Below, piece after piece: positions 1 through 6,281 of a DNA stretch of 6,352 nt. A program made the translations under genes and the position numbers. The stretch covers positions 1-6,352 of the forward strand of contig JAILOA010000426.1 of the NCBI GenBank assembly GCA_024691065.1, read 5' to 3'. Below the pieces are notes generated by a model that was not told the DNA's origin, ran no database searches, and saw only the letters and a list, made by a program, of their open reading frames with translations. The stretch's first letter is position 1; every line of letters begins with the position of its first letter. This stretch comes from Lachnospiraceae bacterium (lineage in GTDB: Bacteria > Bacillota > Clostridia > Lachnospirales > Lachnospiraceae).

Positions 1-75
1 ACCTACAGTAACATGCAAGTCGGACGCACCACGCTCACGAGCAATCTTCAATAAACTACCCATCGTAATTTCCAT
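1..75 (-). CDS. pilT: PilT, type IV pilus retraction ATPase (N-terminal 25 codons, truncated by window edge)
   Basis: Only the first 25 codons lie in the window and the frame stays open to the edge. The peptide begins MEITMGSLLKIARERGASDL and continues HVTVG. It matches the PilT opening, in which an N-terminal helix is followed by GASDLHL and a glycine (family knowledge). PilT is the cytoplasmic hexameric ATPase that depolymerises the pilus and drives twitching motility. The start at 75 is supported by GGAG at 89-86, 10 nt upstream. An ATG at 80 is out of frame, and an in-frame ATG at 63 has no comparable site. The gene follows pilB on the same strand after 208 bp, the usual order for a Gram-positive pilus cluster. 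The Walker motifs lie outside the window, so completeness cannot be judged. Confidence 0.88.
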   Translation of the reverse strand, partial: MEITMGSLLKIARERGASDLHVTVG

Positions 76-283
76 AATGCATTTTCTCCATTTCTTTTTA
101 CTTTTTATTTCTTTTGTTATCTAAAAACCGATTAACCCCCAAACATAACATTGTAGCTATGAATAGTTAAAACTACACCAATTTTTAAGACAACTTATTA
201 AGAACATAATTAAAATATATAAACATATAACCTTTAAATGTCAAAATAACTTATTTGGGATCATAACCAAACATTGAATAATA
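76..283. other. AT-rich pilB-pilT intergenic region / pilT leader
   Basis: This 208-bp gap has no credible ORF. Read on the minus strand it holds a promoter-like site (244-216), about 130 nt of very AT-rich leader with one G5 run near 138-142, and the pilT ribosome binding site. I see no GC-rich hairpin with a U-run after the pilB stop, so no intrinsic terminator is called. I also recognise no cyclic-di-GMP riboswitch core. The only inverted repeats seen are short AT-rich ones, such as a 5-bp pairing of GTTAT with ATAAC in the leader. Confidence 0.6.
216..244 (-). promoter_or_regulatory. Candidate sigma-A-type promoter for pilT
   Basis: On the minus strand a perfect -35 hexamer TTGACA (244-239) is followed by a 17-bp spacer and a -10-like TATATA (221-216). 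The -35 and spacing are ideal and the -10 is a moderate match. Initiation would fall near position 209 and give a leader of about 130 nt before pilT. In such AT-rich DNA a chance match is possible. Confidence 0.55.
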
Positions 284-2014
284 TTAACCTTCGTATGCAA
301 CTCTGTATACTTCATCCATAGTGGTGATACCCTTAAGTACCAACCTTCCGGCGGACATAATAAGAGTACTCATACCTTCGTCTATAGCAACCCTTTCAAT
401 TTCTTCTACAGGTGAATTCTCACTGATTACATGCTTAAGCTTTCTGGAAACCGGCATAATTTCGTATACACCGATACGTCCTTTATAACCAACACCTCCA
501 CACTTAGAGCATTGACCCGGATTAAATGTAGCCTTCGGAATAAGGAGTTCCTCACCCCATTTTTCCTTAGGAATACCAAGTTCCTTCTTTTCCATATCAT
601 CTGCAGGCTCCATAGTACAACACTCTTTACAAACACGACGGCAAAGACGCTGGGCAATGATTCCTACAAGTGCGTCTGCGATAAGATATGACTCAATACC
701 CATATCAACGAGACGGGTTACGGTACTGGCTGCTGAGTTAGTATGGAGTGTACTAACAACCAAGTGACCGGTGATAGCTGATTCAACGGCAATACCTGCG
801 GTCTCGCCGTCACGAATCTCTCCTATCATGATTATATCAGGGTCCTGACGGAGAATAGAACGAAGGGCTGCGGCGAATGTTAAGCCGGCCTTTGCATTAA
901 CCTGAACCTGATTGATACCATTGATATTTGCTTCGACAGGGTCTTCAACGGTGATAATATTAACACCTTCGGTATTAAGCTCTGAAAGAGCCGTATAAAG
1001 AGTTGTTGATTTACCGGAACCGGTAGGACCCGTAACAAGTATAATTCCATGCGGATGCTTAAGAATTGCTTCGAATTTTTCAAGCTCATCCGGTCTGAAA
1101 CCGAGATTCTTCTTATCTCTGGAAAGCGCCTGTTTCTGAGTAAGACGCATAACTATCTTTTCACCATAAACTGTCGGAAGGATAGATACACGGATATCGT
1201 ATTCGACACGGTCTACAAAGCTTGTCATACGACCGTCCTGAGGTCTTCTTTTTTCGGAAATATCCATACCTCCAACAATTTTAATACGTGCAACCATCGC
1301 TGCAAGAATTGTTTTATCCTGACGCATAACCTCTTGAAGCACACCGTCTATACGACAACGGATTCTTAAGTCTTCCTCAAGTGGTTCGAAATGAATATCG
1401 GATGCTCTCTTATGTGCCGCTGATGTAATAATCTGATCAACAAGCTTAACGATAGGTGCATCCTTTACACTATCATCTTCCTTATTCTTTTCTTCAAACT
1501 TACCGTATTTCTCCTGATGCTCTTTCTTGAACTGCTCAGCAACCTTGTTAGCCTCGGTATTACCGAAGTAACGGTCGATTGTTGCCGAAATATCGGAAGC
1601 TGTTGTAACAAATACTTCAATTTCCATATTTGTATACAACTGAAGATCATCCATAGCATTCATATCCATAGGATCTGCCATAGCTACCTGCAATACATTG
1701 GCATTATCAGGTGAAAATGCAAATGGCATAACCATATATTTCTTTAACATCTCATCACTATTAATAACTCTGAGGACTTCATCTTCAATCTGTATACCGC
1801 CTAAATGGACACGTTCAAGATGGAACTGATGACAAAGAGCTTCGGCTATAATCTCATCACTGGTATACCCCTTCTCGATAAGCATATCACCGAGCTTTTT
1901 ACCTCTGTTCTCCTCCTCCTTCTGAGCTGCAAGACAATCCATAAGCTGATCTTCGGTAATAACACCAACGTTTACCAAGAGATCACCAAGTCTGATTTTA
2001 GTACGTAATTTCAT
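284..2014 (-). CDS. pilB: PilB/GspE-family type IV pilus assembly ATPase with N-terminal MshEN domain
   Basis: This 576-aa hexameric cytoplasmic ATPase should power pilus extension. The N-terminus has two MshEN half-motifs, RLGDLLVNVGVIT with a downstream L...L..Q pattern (residues 8-31) and KLGDMLIEKGYTSDE (about 40-64). In MshE and some PilB proteins this domain binds cyclic-di-GMP. The ASDIHFEP core follows at about 204-211. All ATPase motifs look intact: Walker A GPTGSGKST (329-337), Asp box ITVEDPVE (354-361), Walker B IIMIGEIRD (394-402) and His box TGHLVVSTLHTN (415-426). Zinc-site cysteines form two CxxC pairs at 462/465 and 502/505. The start at 2014 is chosen because AAGGAGA lies upstream (2030-2024). 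The longer frame to 2044 adds ten residues outside the family and has no ribosome site. A promoter lies at 2099-2071, and pilT follows. Confidence 0.95.
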   Translation of the reverse strand: MKLRTKIRLGDLLVNVGVITEDQLMDCLAAQKEEENRGKKLGDMLIEKGYTSDEIIAEALCHQFHLERVHLGGIQIEDEVLRVINSDEMLKKYMVMPFAFSPDNANVLQVAMADPMDMNAMDDLQLYTNMEIEVFVTTASDISATIDRYFGNTEANKVAEQFKKEHQEKYGKFEEKNKEDDSVKDAPIVKLVDQIITSAAHKRASDIHFEPLEEDLRIRCRIDGVLQEVMRQDKTILAAMVARIKIVGGMDISEKRRPQDGRMTSFVDRVEYDIRVSILPTVYGEKIVMRLTQKQALSRDKKNLGFRPDELEKFEAILKHPHGIILVTGPTGSGKSTTLYTALSELNTEGVNIITVEDPVEANINGINQVQVNAKAGLTFAAALRSILRQDPDIIMIGEIRDGETAGIAVESAITGHLVVSTLHTNSAASTVTRLVDMGIESYLIADALVGIIAQRLCRRVCKECCTMEPADDMEKKELGIPKEKWGEELLIPKATFNPGQCSKCGGVGYKGRIGVYEIMPVSRKLKHVISENSPVEEIERVAIDEGMSTLIMSAGRLVLKGITTMDEVYRVAYEG

Positions 2015-2023
2015 AACAAAAAT

Positions 2024-2030
2024 TCTCCTT
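2024..2030 (-). promoter_or_regulatory. Ribosome binding site fixing the pilB start
   Basis: AAGGAGA on the minus strand lies 9 nt before the ATG at 2014. It falls inside the longer open frame that begins at 2044, which argues against the longer start. Confidence 0.85.
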
Positions 2031-2070
2031 AAATAACCCCACAATATTACGATTAAAACAACTAAGTATT

Positions 2071-2099
2071 ATTATATGTTTTTATTCCAAAAAATACAA
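2071..2099 (-). promoter_or_regulatory. Candidate sigma-A promoter for pilB
   Basis: On the minus strand TTGTAT (2099-2094) is followed by a 17-bp spacer and a perfect -10 TATAAT (2076-2071). Initiation near 2064 gives a 5' UTR of about 50 nt to the pilB ATG. Upstream (about 2135-2100) are several A/T tracts that could act as an UP element. The site implies that pilB can be expressed independently of the GH13/ABC-F pair. Confidence 0.7.
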
Positions 2100-2175
2100 C
2101 CTTTATTTTAAATTTTAGGAATTTTTTATTTCTTTGTAACCCTTATATTTTGCCGACTTAATGATTTTCATAAAC

Positions 2176-2275
2176 TAACGGCCGATGATACCGCTGACTG
2201 TCAGCAGATACCACTGCGAACCAAAGGATACCGCCAACGGCTAATATATACCGCTACCTGCCGACGAATACCACT
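2176..2275 (-). repeat. Five degenerate 20-bp tandem repeats spanning the GH13 stop codon
   Basis: On the plus strand the pentamer ATACC recurs at 2188, 2208, 2228, 2248 and 2268, exactly 20 bp apart. Read in the transcription direction, each unit starts AG(C/T)GGTAT (the third starts GGCGGTAT), followed by a more variable half. The first unit (2275-2256) encodes the end of the GH13 protein (...VFVGR), and its last base plus the first two bases of unit 2 make the TAG stop. Units 2-5 are noncoding. Unit 4 contains the inverted repeat GCTGAC-T-GTCAGC. The pattern suggests amplification of the 3' end of the gene followed by divergence. Confidence 0.8.
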
Positions 2276-4641
2276 ATTGACCTTGCCGGCACCATAGTTC
2301 TCCTGCTGTCAGCAAGACTCATAATCTTCTTCCTCGTCTTTTTCTTAGGTTTAGGTATTTCCTTAAACTCTCCCGAAAATGTTTCCAGAGCTATATACCA
2401 CTCCTTATTATCCGGAAGCTGTGGCAAATCGAAATATTTAGCTTCCCAATACATATTAAAAATAATATAAATCGAATCTCCGGACTCTACCTTGCCTTGT
2501 CTCCTAAGTCCCACGGCATCATCCGAGGTCGATACATTTACATAATCTCCGTATAAAAGGATACCGAGCATACGGTTATAATTGGAATAATCGGACTTCC
2601 AGGCAACCGTACTATGGATAGATATATCAGGCATTCCTACGCCGAGTCTGTCCATAAACATGAGTTCATCCTTTTGATGAAGAACAGGATACTGCTTTCT
2701 GAATGCAATAAGATTCTTTATATAATCATGAATTTCCCTGTATGTATCAAGCTTGCTCCAATCAAGCCAGGTAACTTTATTATCCTGACAATATGGGTTA
2801 TTGTTACCATACTGGGTATTTCCCATCTCATCTCCCGCAAGAAGCATCGGAGTACCCTGTGACAAAAACATCATAACAAGAGCATTCCTGATCTGATTCA
2901 TCCTCCTGCGAACAATTGCCTTTTTACGTGAAAAGCCCTCGACGCCACAATTCCAACTGTAGTTAAAATCGGTTCCGTCTGTATTATGCTCGCCGTTGTC
3001 ATCATTATGCTTGATATCATAGGACACCAAATCCATAAGTGTAAACCCGTTCACACAGGAAATGTAATTTATGACAGAGTATTCCTTCGGATTTCTGTAA
3101 AATCTCGAAATAAATGCTCCGGTCATTCCCTCATCACTCTTTAAGAAACGTCTGGCATCATTCATAAAGCCGTCATTATATTCCGCAAATGCATTGCAGT
3201 CCCTTACCACTTCGGCGCGTTTCATCTCATTAACATCCCAGTAGGATATTATAAGCTTAACACCCGAAAGGATCGGATCCGAAGCTCCGACAATCGAAGG
3301 ATATACATCATTATTTACCCTGAAACCATCAATATGATAGTCTAAAACCCAGTGTCTAAGGCAGTCGGTCATCAAATTAATATTGGTTCCCGGTGAAAAA
3401 TATATATCCATAAGGACTTCGATGCCCTCCTTATGAAATGCCTTAACCATCTTCTTCATTTCATCGCAAGGATTCTTCTTAGGACCTGCATATGAAGCCT
3501 TAGGCGCAAAATAATAAGTATTATTGGTGCCATATCCCCAATAATTAATCTTTACTTTAGGCTCTTTCCAACCGGCAAGCATCTGTCCGCGCTGGGCATT
3601 GCTTGCATTTCTTAAATCAAATGCAGAATTATCAACTGTTCCCACAGCACCGGAGGCATTATCTGTAACACTTGATTTTTCGGTATTTTCTACGACATTT
3701 ACCTTGGAAGAAGCGCCCTTAGCTGTTTTTTTGGACTTTGCTTCTTCTTTACCGGCCTTAGCTCCGGTTTTACCTTTACTTGCAGAACCGGAATTTTTAT
3801 TTCCTGCCTTAGTGTTTTCTTTATCTAATTTGGCATTATCCTTATCTGCCTTAATTATATCTTCTTCTGCCTTAACAGTAATCTTTGCAGTATCTGAGGC
3901 CTTGCCAAGTTTTGCTGACTGAATGGCCTCTGCCTTCTTTTCGTTATCCTGCATCTTTCTAAGACTTCTATCGGACTTTCCAACCTCTGAATTAGCATAA
4001 AAATCAGAAGGTTCACCGTAGGAAGTCTCACAAAGAACCTCATCAAACTCATAACAAGGCAAAAGCATAATGGCATTTACGCCTAAATCCTTAATATAAT
4101 CAATCTTTTCGGTAACACCTGCAAATGTTCCTTTATTCTTTACCTTTGAAGACCTGTGTTTCGTAAACCCCCTTACATGAAGCTGATACATTATAACTTC
4201 ATTAAAAGGTCTTCTCGGTGGCAAATCATTTTCCCAGTCAAATTCCTGCAATTCAATACCACTTCGAATTTTATCCTTATTCTTAATTGTTCCCCAATTT
4301 TCTCTTCCGTGAAGGCTTCGGGCATAATAATCCAAAACCTCACCCTTATTGGTTTCATAAGTATATTCATAATCTTCGGAAAGTATCTGTTCGATACTTC
4401 TCTTATCCGGATTTTTTGGATGCTTATCGATTATAACAAAGTACACGCTACCCCATTTATACTCCTCAGTGAGGTCAATAACAATCTGAGGACTTACATG
4501 CCCTTTCTTATAAAGCTTTAATTCACATTTTCCGGAGTCCGGTAAATATACCGAAAACTGAACTCCGTTTGCAACCTGGGTAACACCGAATGTCATTGAA
4601 TTGCCCGGATGAATGGTAAAAAGATTTTGATAGTTTCCCAT
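2254..4641 (-). CDS. GlgX/pullulanase-like GH13 protein, predicted catalytically inactive
   Basis: This 795-aa cytoplasmic protein has an N-terminal beta-sandwich (CBM48-like, about 15-100), a GH13 barrel opening at EVIMYQLHVRGF (148-159) and a C-terminal beta domain (about 675-795). The segments GVNAIMLLPCYEFDE, INYWGYG, GFTLMDLVSYDIKHN and DGTDFNYSWNCGVEG place it with glycogen debranching enzymes (COG1523-like). The catalytic positions are substituted: region I NH is S416-P417; region II GFRFD is GFRVN (N443); region III AEPWD is ISYWD (S466); region IV HDG is VNG (V530, N531). Hydrolysis of alpha-1,6 branches therefore looks impossible, and glucan binding or a regulatory role is inferred. 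A Lys/Ala-rich insert occupies about 232-342. ATG at 4641 is preferred to TTG at 4650 because GAGGA lies 9 nt before it. The gene starts 5 nt after the ABC-F stop. An automated 'debranching enzyme' label would mislead. Confidence 0.9.
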   Translation of the reverse strand: MGNYQNLFTIHPGNSMTFGVTQVANGVQFSVYLPDSGKCELKLYKKGHVSPQIVIDLTEEYKWGSVYFVIIDKHPKNPDKRSIEQILSEDYEYTYETNKGEVLDYYARSLHGRENWGTIKNKDKIRSGIELQEFDWENDLPPRRPFNEVIMYQLHVRGFTKHRSSKVKNKGTFAGVTEKIDYIKDLGVNAIMLLPCYEFDEVLCETSYGEPSDFYANSEVGKSDRSLRKMQDNEKKAEAIQSAKLGKASDTAKITVKAEEDIIKADKDNAKLDKENTKAGNKNSGSASKGKTGAKAGKEEAKSKKTAKGASSKVNVVENTEKSSVTDNASGAVGTVDNSAFDLRNASNAQRGQMLAGWKEPKVKINYWGYGTNNTYYFAPKASYAGPKKNPCDEMKKMVKAFHKEGIEVLMDIYFSPGTNINLMTDCLRHWVLDYHIDGFRVNNDVYPSIVGASDPILSGVKLIISYWDVNEMKRAEVVRDCNAFAEYNDGFMNDARRFLKSDEGMTGAFISRFYRNPKEYSVINYISCVNGFTLMDLVSYDIKHNDDNGEHNTDGTDFNYSWNCGVEGFSRKKAIVRRRMNQIRNALVMMFLSQGTPMLLAGDEMGNTQYGNNNPYCQDNKVTWLDWSKLDTYREIHDYIKNLIAFRKQYPVLHQKDELMFMDRLGVGMPDISIHSTVAWKSDYSNYNRMLGILLYGDYVNVSTSDDAVGLRRQGKVESGDSIYIIFNMYWEAKYFDLPQLPDNKEWYIALETFSGEFKEIPKPKKKTRKKIMSLADSRRTMVPARSIVVFVGR
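3616..3948 (-). other. Lys/Ala/Ser-rich low-complexity insertion inside the GH13 barrel
   Basis: Residues about 232-342 of the GH13 protein are dominated by K, A, E, D, S, N and T, for example GSASKGKTGAKAGKEEAKSK and KKTAKGASSK. The segment has almost no aromatic or large hydrophobic residues. It lies between CYEFDE and INYWGYG, where related debranching enzymes run on with only a short connection (family knowledge). It reads as a disordered, basic linker. The reading frame is open on both sides, so it belongs to the protein. Boundaries are approximate. Confidence 0.8.
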
Positions 4642-4646
4642 AAGTA

Positions 4647-6281
4647 TCAATCCTCATTTTCTTCTACTTGTACAGATAATTTTTGTCTCTTACGAGCCAT
4701 TTCATCATTTTCAAGATATTCATCATAGGTGGACATCTTATCAATAAGACCACCTGGTGTAATTTCCATAATTCTGTTAGCAATTGTTTGTATAAACTGG
4801 TGATCCTGGGAGGTGAAAAGTACAACTCCCGGAAATTTAATAACGCCGTTATTGAGTGCGGTTATGGATTCCATATCAAGGTGAGGTGTAGGTTCATCCA
4901 TAATGAGTACATTTGAACCTAAAATCATCATCTTTGAAAGCATAACACGTACTCTCTCACCACCGGAGAGTACATTTACTTTTTTAACTCCGTCCTCACC
5001 CGGGAAGAGCATTCTTCCGAGGAATCCTCTTACATAGGTCGGATCCTTCTCAGGCGAAAATGGCATAAGCCACTCAACAATGGTTTCTTCGGAATCAAAA
5101 AGTGTTGTATTATCTTTAGGAAAATATGAGACGCTGGTTGTTACACCCCATTTATAAGTTCCCTCGTCAGGCTCCATCTCGCCTGCCAGAATCTGGAAAA
5201 GTGTTGTTGATGCAATTGTATTGCTTCCGACAAATGCAATCTTATCTTCTCTTCCTACGATAAAAGAAATGTCATCAAGTACCTTAACTCCATCGATTGT
5301 CTTTGAAAGATGCTCAACTGTAAGCACTTCGTTTCCTATCTCACGATTTGGTCTGAAATCTATATATGGATACTTTCTTGAAGATGGTCTGATATCATCA
5401 AGCTCAATCTTCTCCAAAGCTCTCTTTCTGGAGGTTGCCTGCTTATGTTTACTTGCATTAGCGGAGAATCTCTGGATGAATTCTTTAAGTTCCTTGATTC
5501 TCTCCTCTTTCTTCTTGTTAGCTTCCTTCATCTGCTTAATCATAAGCTGACTGGACTCATACCAGAAGTCGTAGTTTCCTGCATAGAGCTGGATCTTTGC
5601 ATAATCGATATCTGCTATCTGTGTACAAACCTTATTTAAGAAATATCTGTCATGGGATACAACTATTACAGTGTTGTCAAAGTTAATAAGGAACTCCTCG
5701 AACCACATAATAGCCTCTAAATCCAAGTGGTTTGTAGGCTCGTCCAAAAGAAGTATATCAGGATTACCGAAAAGCGCCTGTGCAAGGAGAACCTTTACCT
5801 TATCACTTGCAGGTAAATCCTTCATAAGCTTATCATGTAACTCTGTCTCAATACCGAGGCCGTTTAAAAGAGTTGCAGCATCTGATTCTGCTTCCCATCC
5901 ATTCATCTCGGCAAATTCAGCCTCAAGCTCACTTGCCCTGATTCCGTCTTCCTCCGAGAAATCCTCCTTCATATACAAGGCATCCTTCTCCTTTGAAATC
6001 TCATAAAGCCTCTCATTTCCCATGATTACGGTATCTGTTACATTGAACTCATCATATTGGAAGTGATCCTGTTTTAAAAAGGATATTCTTTGACCGGGTG
6101 TAACTATAACTTCACCCTTGGATGGCTCAATCTCCCCTGTTAAAATCTTTAAAAATGTTGACTTTCCGGCACCGTTAGCACCAATAAGACCATAGCAATT
6201 GCCCTCTGTAAATTTGATATTTACATCCTCAAACAATGCTTTCTTTCCCAGTCTAAGTGTCACGTTTGCTGCTTGAATCAT
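4647..6281 (-). CDS. ABC-F family ATPase, YbiT/YkpA-like, with one degenerate ATP site
   Basis: This 544-aa soluble protein has two ABC domains and no membrane segment. ABC-F proteins act at the ribosomal E site in translation rescue or antibiotic resistance. NBD1 has Walker A GANGAGKST (34-42), Walker B DILLLDEPTNHLD (175-187) and switch H210, but its signature is LPASD (156-160) instead of LSGGE. A charged helical linker (about 245-310) joins the domains. NBD2 has an intact LSGGE (438-442), but its Walker A reads GSNTIASTT (352-360) with Ser358 in place of lysine, DEPTPHLD (462-469) has Pro466 for Asn, and the switch is Q492 instead of His. Thus the NBD1 Walker/NBD2 signature site looks functional and the opposite site looks dead. 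The start at 6281 has AGGAG at 6294-6290, 8 nt upstream. The 71 bp upstream show only AT-rich DNA with no convincing promoter. Subfamily is inferred from the FWYESSQLMIKQMKEANKKK linker. Confidence 0.93.
   Translation of the reverse strand: MIQAANVTLRLGKKALFEDVNIKFTEGNCYGLIGANGAGKSTFLKILTGEIEPSKGEVIVTPGQRISFLKQDHFQYDEFNVTDTVIMGNERLYEISKEKDALYMKEDFSEEDGIRASELEAEFAEMNGWEAESDAATLLNGLGIETELHDKLMKDLPASDKVKVLLAQALFGNPDILLLDEPTNHLDLEAIMWFEEFLINFDNTVIVVSHDRYFLNKVCTQIADIDYAKIQLYAGNYDFWYESSQLMIKQMKEANKKKEERIKELKEFIQRFSANASKHKQATSRKRALEKIELDDIRPSSRKYPYIDFRPNREIGNEVLTVEHLSKTIDGVKVLDDISFIVGREDKIAFVGSNTIASTTLFQILAGEMEPDEGTYKWGVTTSVSYFPKDNTTLFDSEETIVEWLMPFSPEKDPTYVRGFLGRMLFPGEDGVKKVNVLSGGERVRVMLSKMMILGSNVLIMDEPTPHLDMESITALNNGVIKFPGVVLFTSQDHQFIQTIANRIMEITPGGLIDKMSTYDEYLENDEMARKRQKLSVQVEENED
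4651..4655 (-). promoter_or_regulatory. Ribosome binding site for the GH13 gene, inside the ABC-F 3' end
   Basis: GAGGA on the minus strand (4655-4651) lies within the last codons of the ABC-F gene and 9 nt before the ATG at 4641. It abuts the in-frame TTG at 4650, which is too close to serve as the start. The ABC-F TGA (4649-4647) falls between this site and the ATG, so translation of the two genes is probably coupled. Confidence 0.75.

Noticed and set aside
76..209. Cyclic-di-GMP or other riboswitch in the pilT leader
   Set aside because: None of the conserved cores I know could be recognised, and the predicted pairings are short and AT-rich.
1049..1369. Plus-strand open frame of 106 codons inside pilB
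   Set aside because: It overlaps strongly conserved pilB coding sequence, shows no recognisable domain and has no upstream ribosome site.
2015..2044. Longer pilB start adding ten residues (MWGYLRRIFV)
   Set aside because: The extra residues precede the normal family start, contain the ribosome binding site in their coding DNA and have no ribosome site of their own.
2100..2135. Possible Rho-independent terminator after the GH13 gene
   Set aside because: The only inverted repeat is AAATT/AATTT with no GC pairs. It is more likely an A-tract or UP-element region for the pilB promoter.
2176..2275. CRISPR-like array
   Set aside because: Spacing is 20 bp in total with only about 8 conserved bases per unit and no unique 30-bp spacers. 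It is a degenerate tandem repeat, not repeat-spacer alternation, and there are no cas genes nearby.
3599..3922. Plus-strand open frame of 107 codons, rich in Leu/Ala/Ser/Phe, opposite the GH13 linker
   Set aside because: It is the antisense reading of the Lys/Ala-rich low-complexity segment, which automatically yields Leu/Ala/Ser-rich text. It has no ribosome site and lies wholly within a well-supported gene.
2254..4641. GH13 gene as a decaying pseudogene
   Set aside because: The frame is open for 795 codons without a stop or frameshift, structural motifs around the lost catalytic residues are well conserved, and it has a good ribosome site. A maintained pseudoenzyme fits better.
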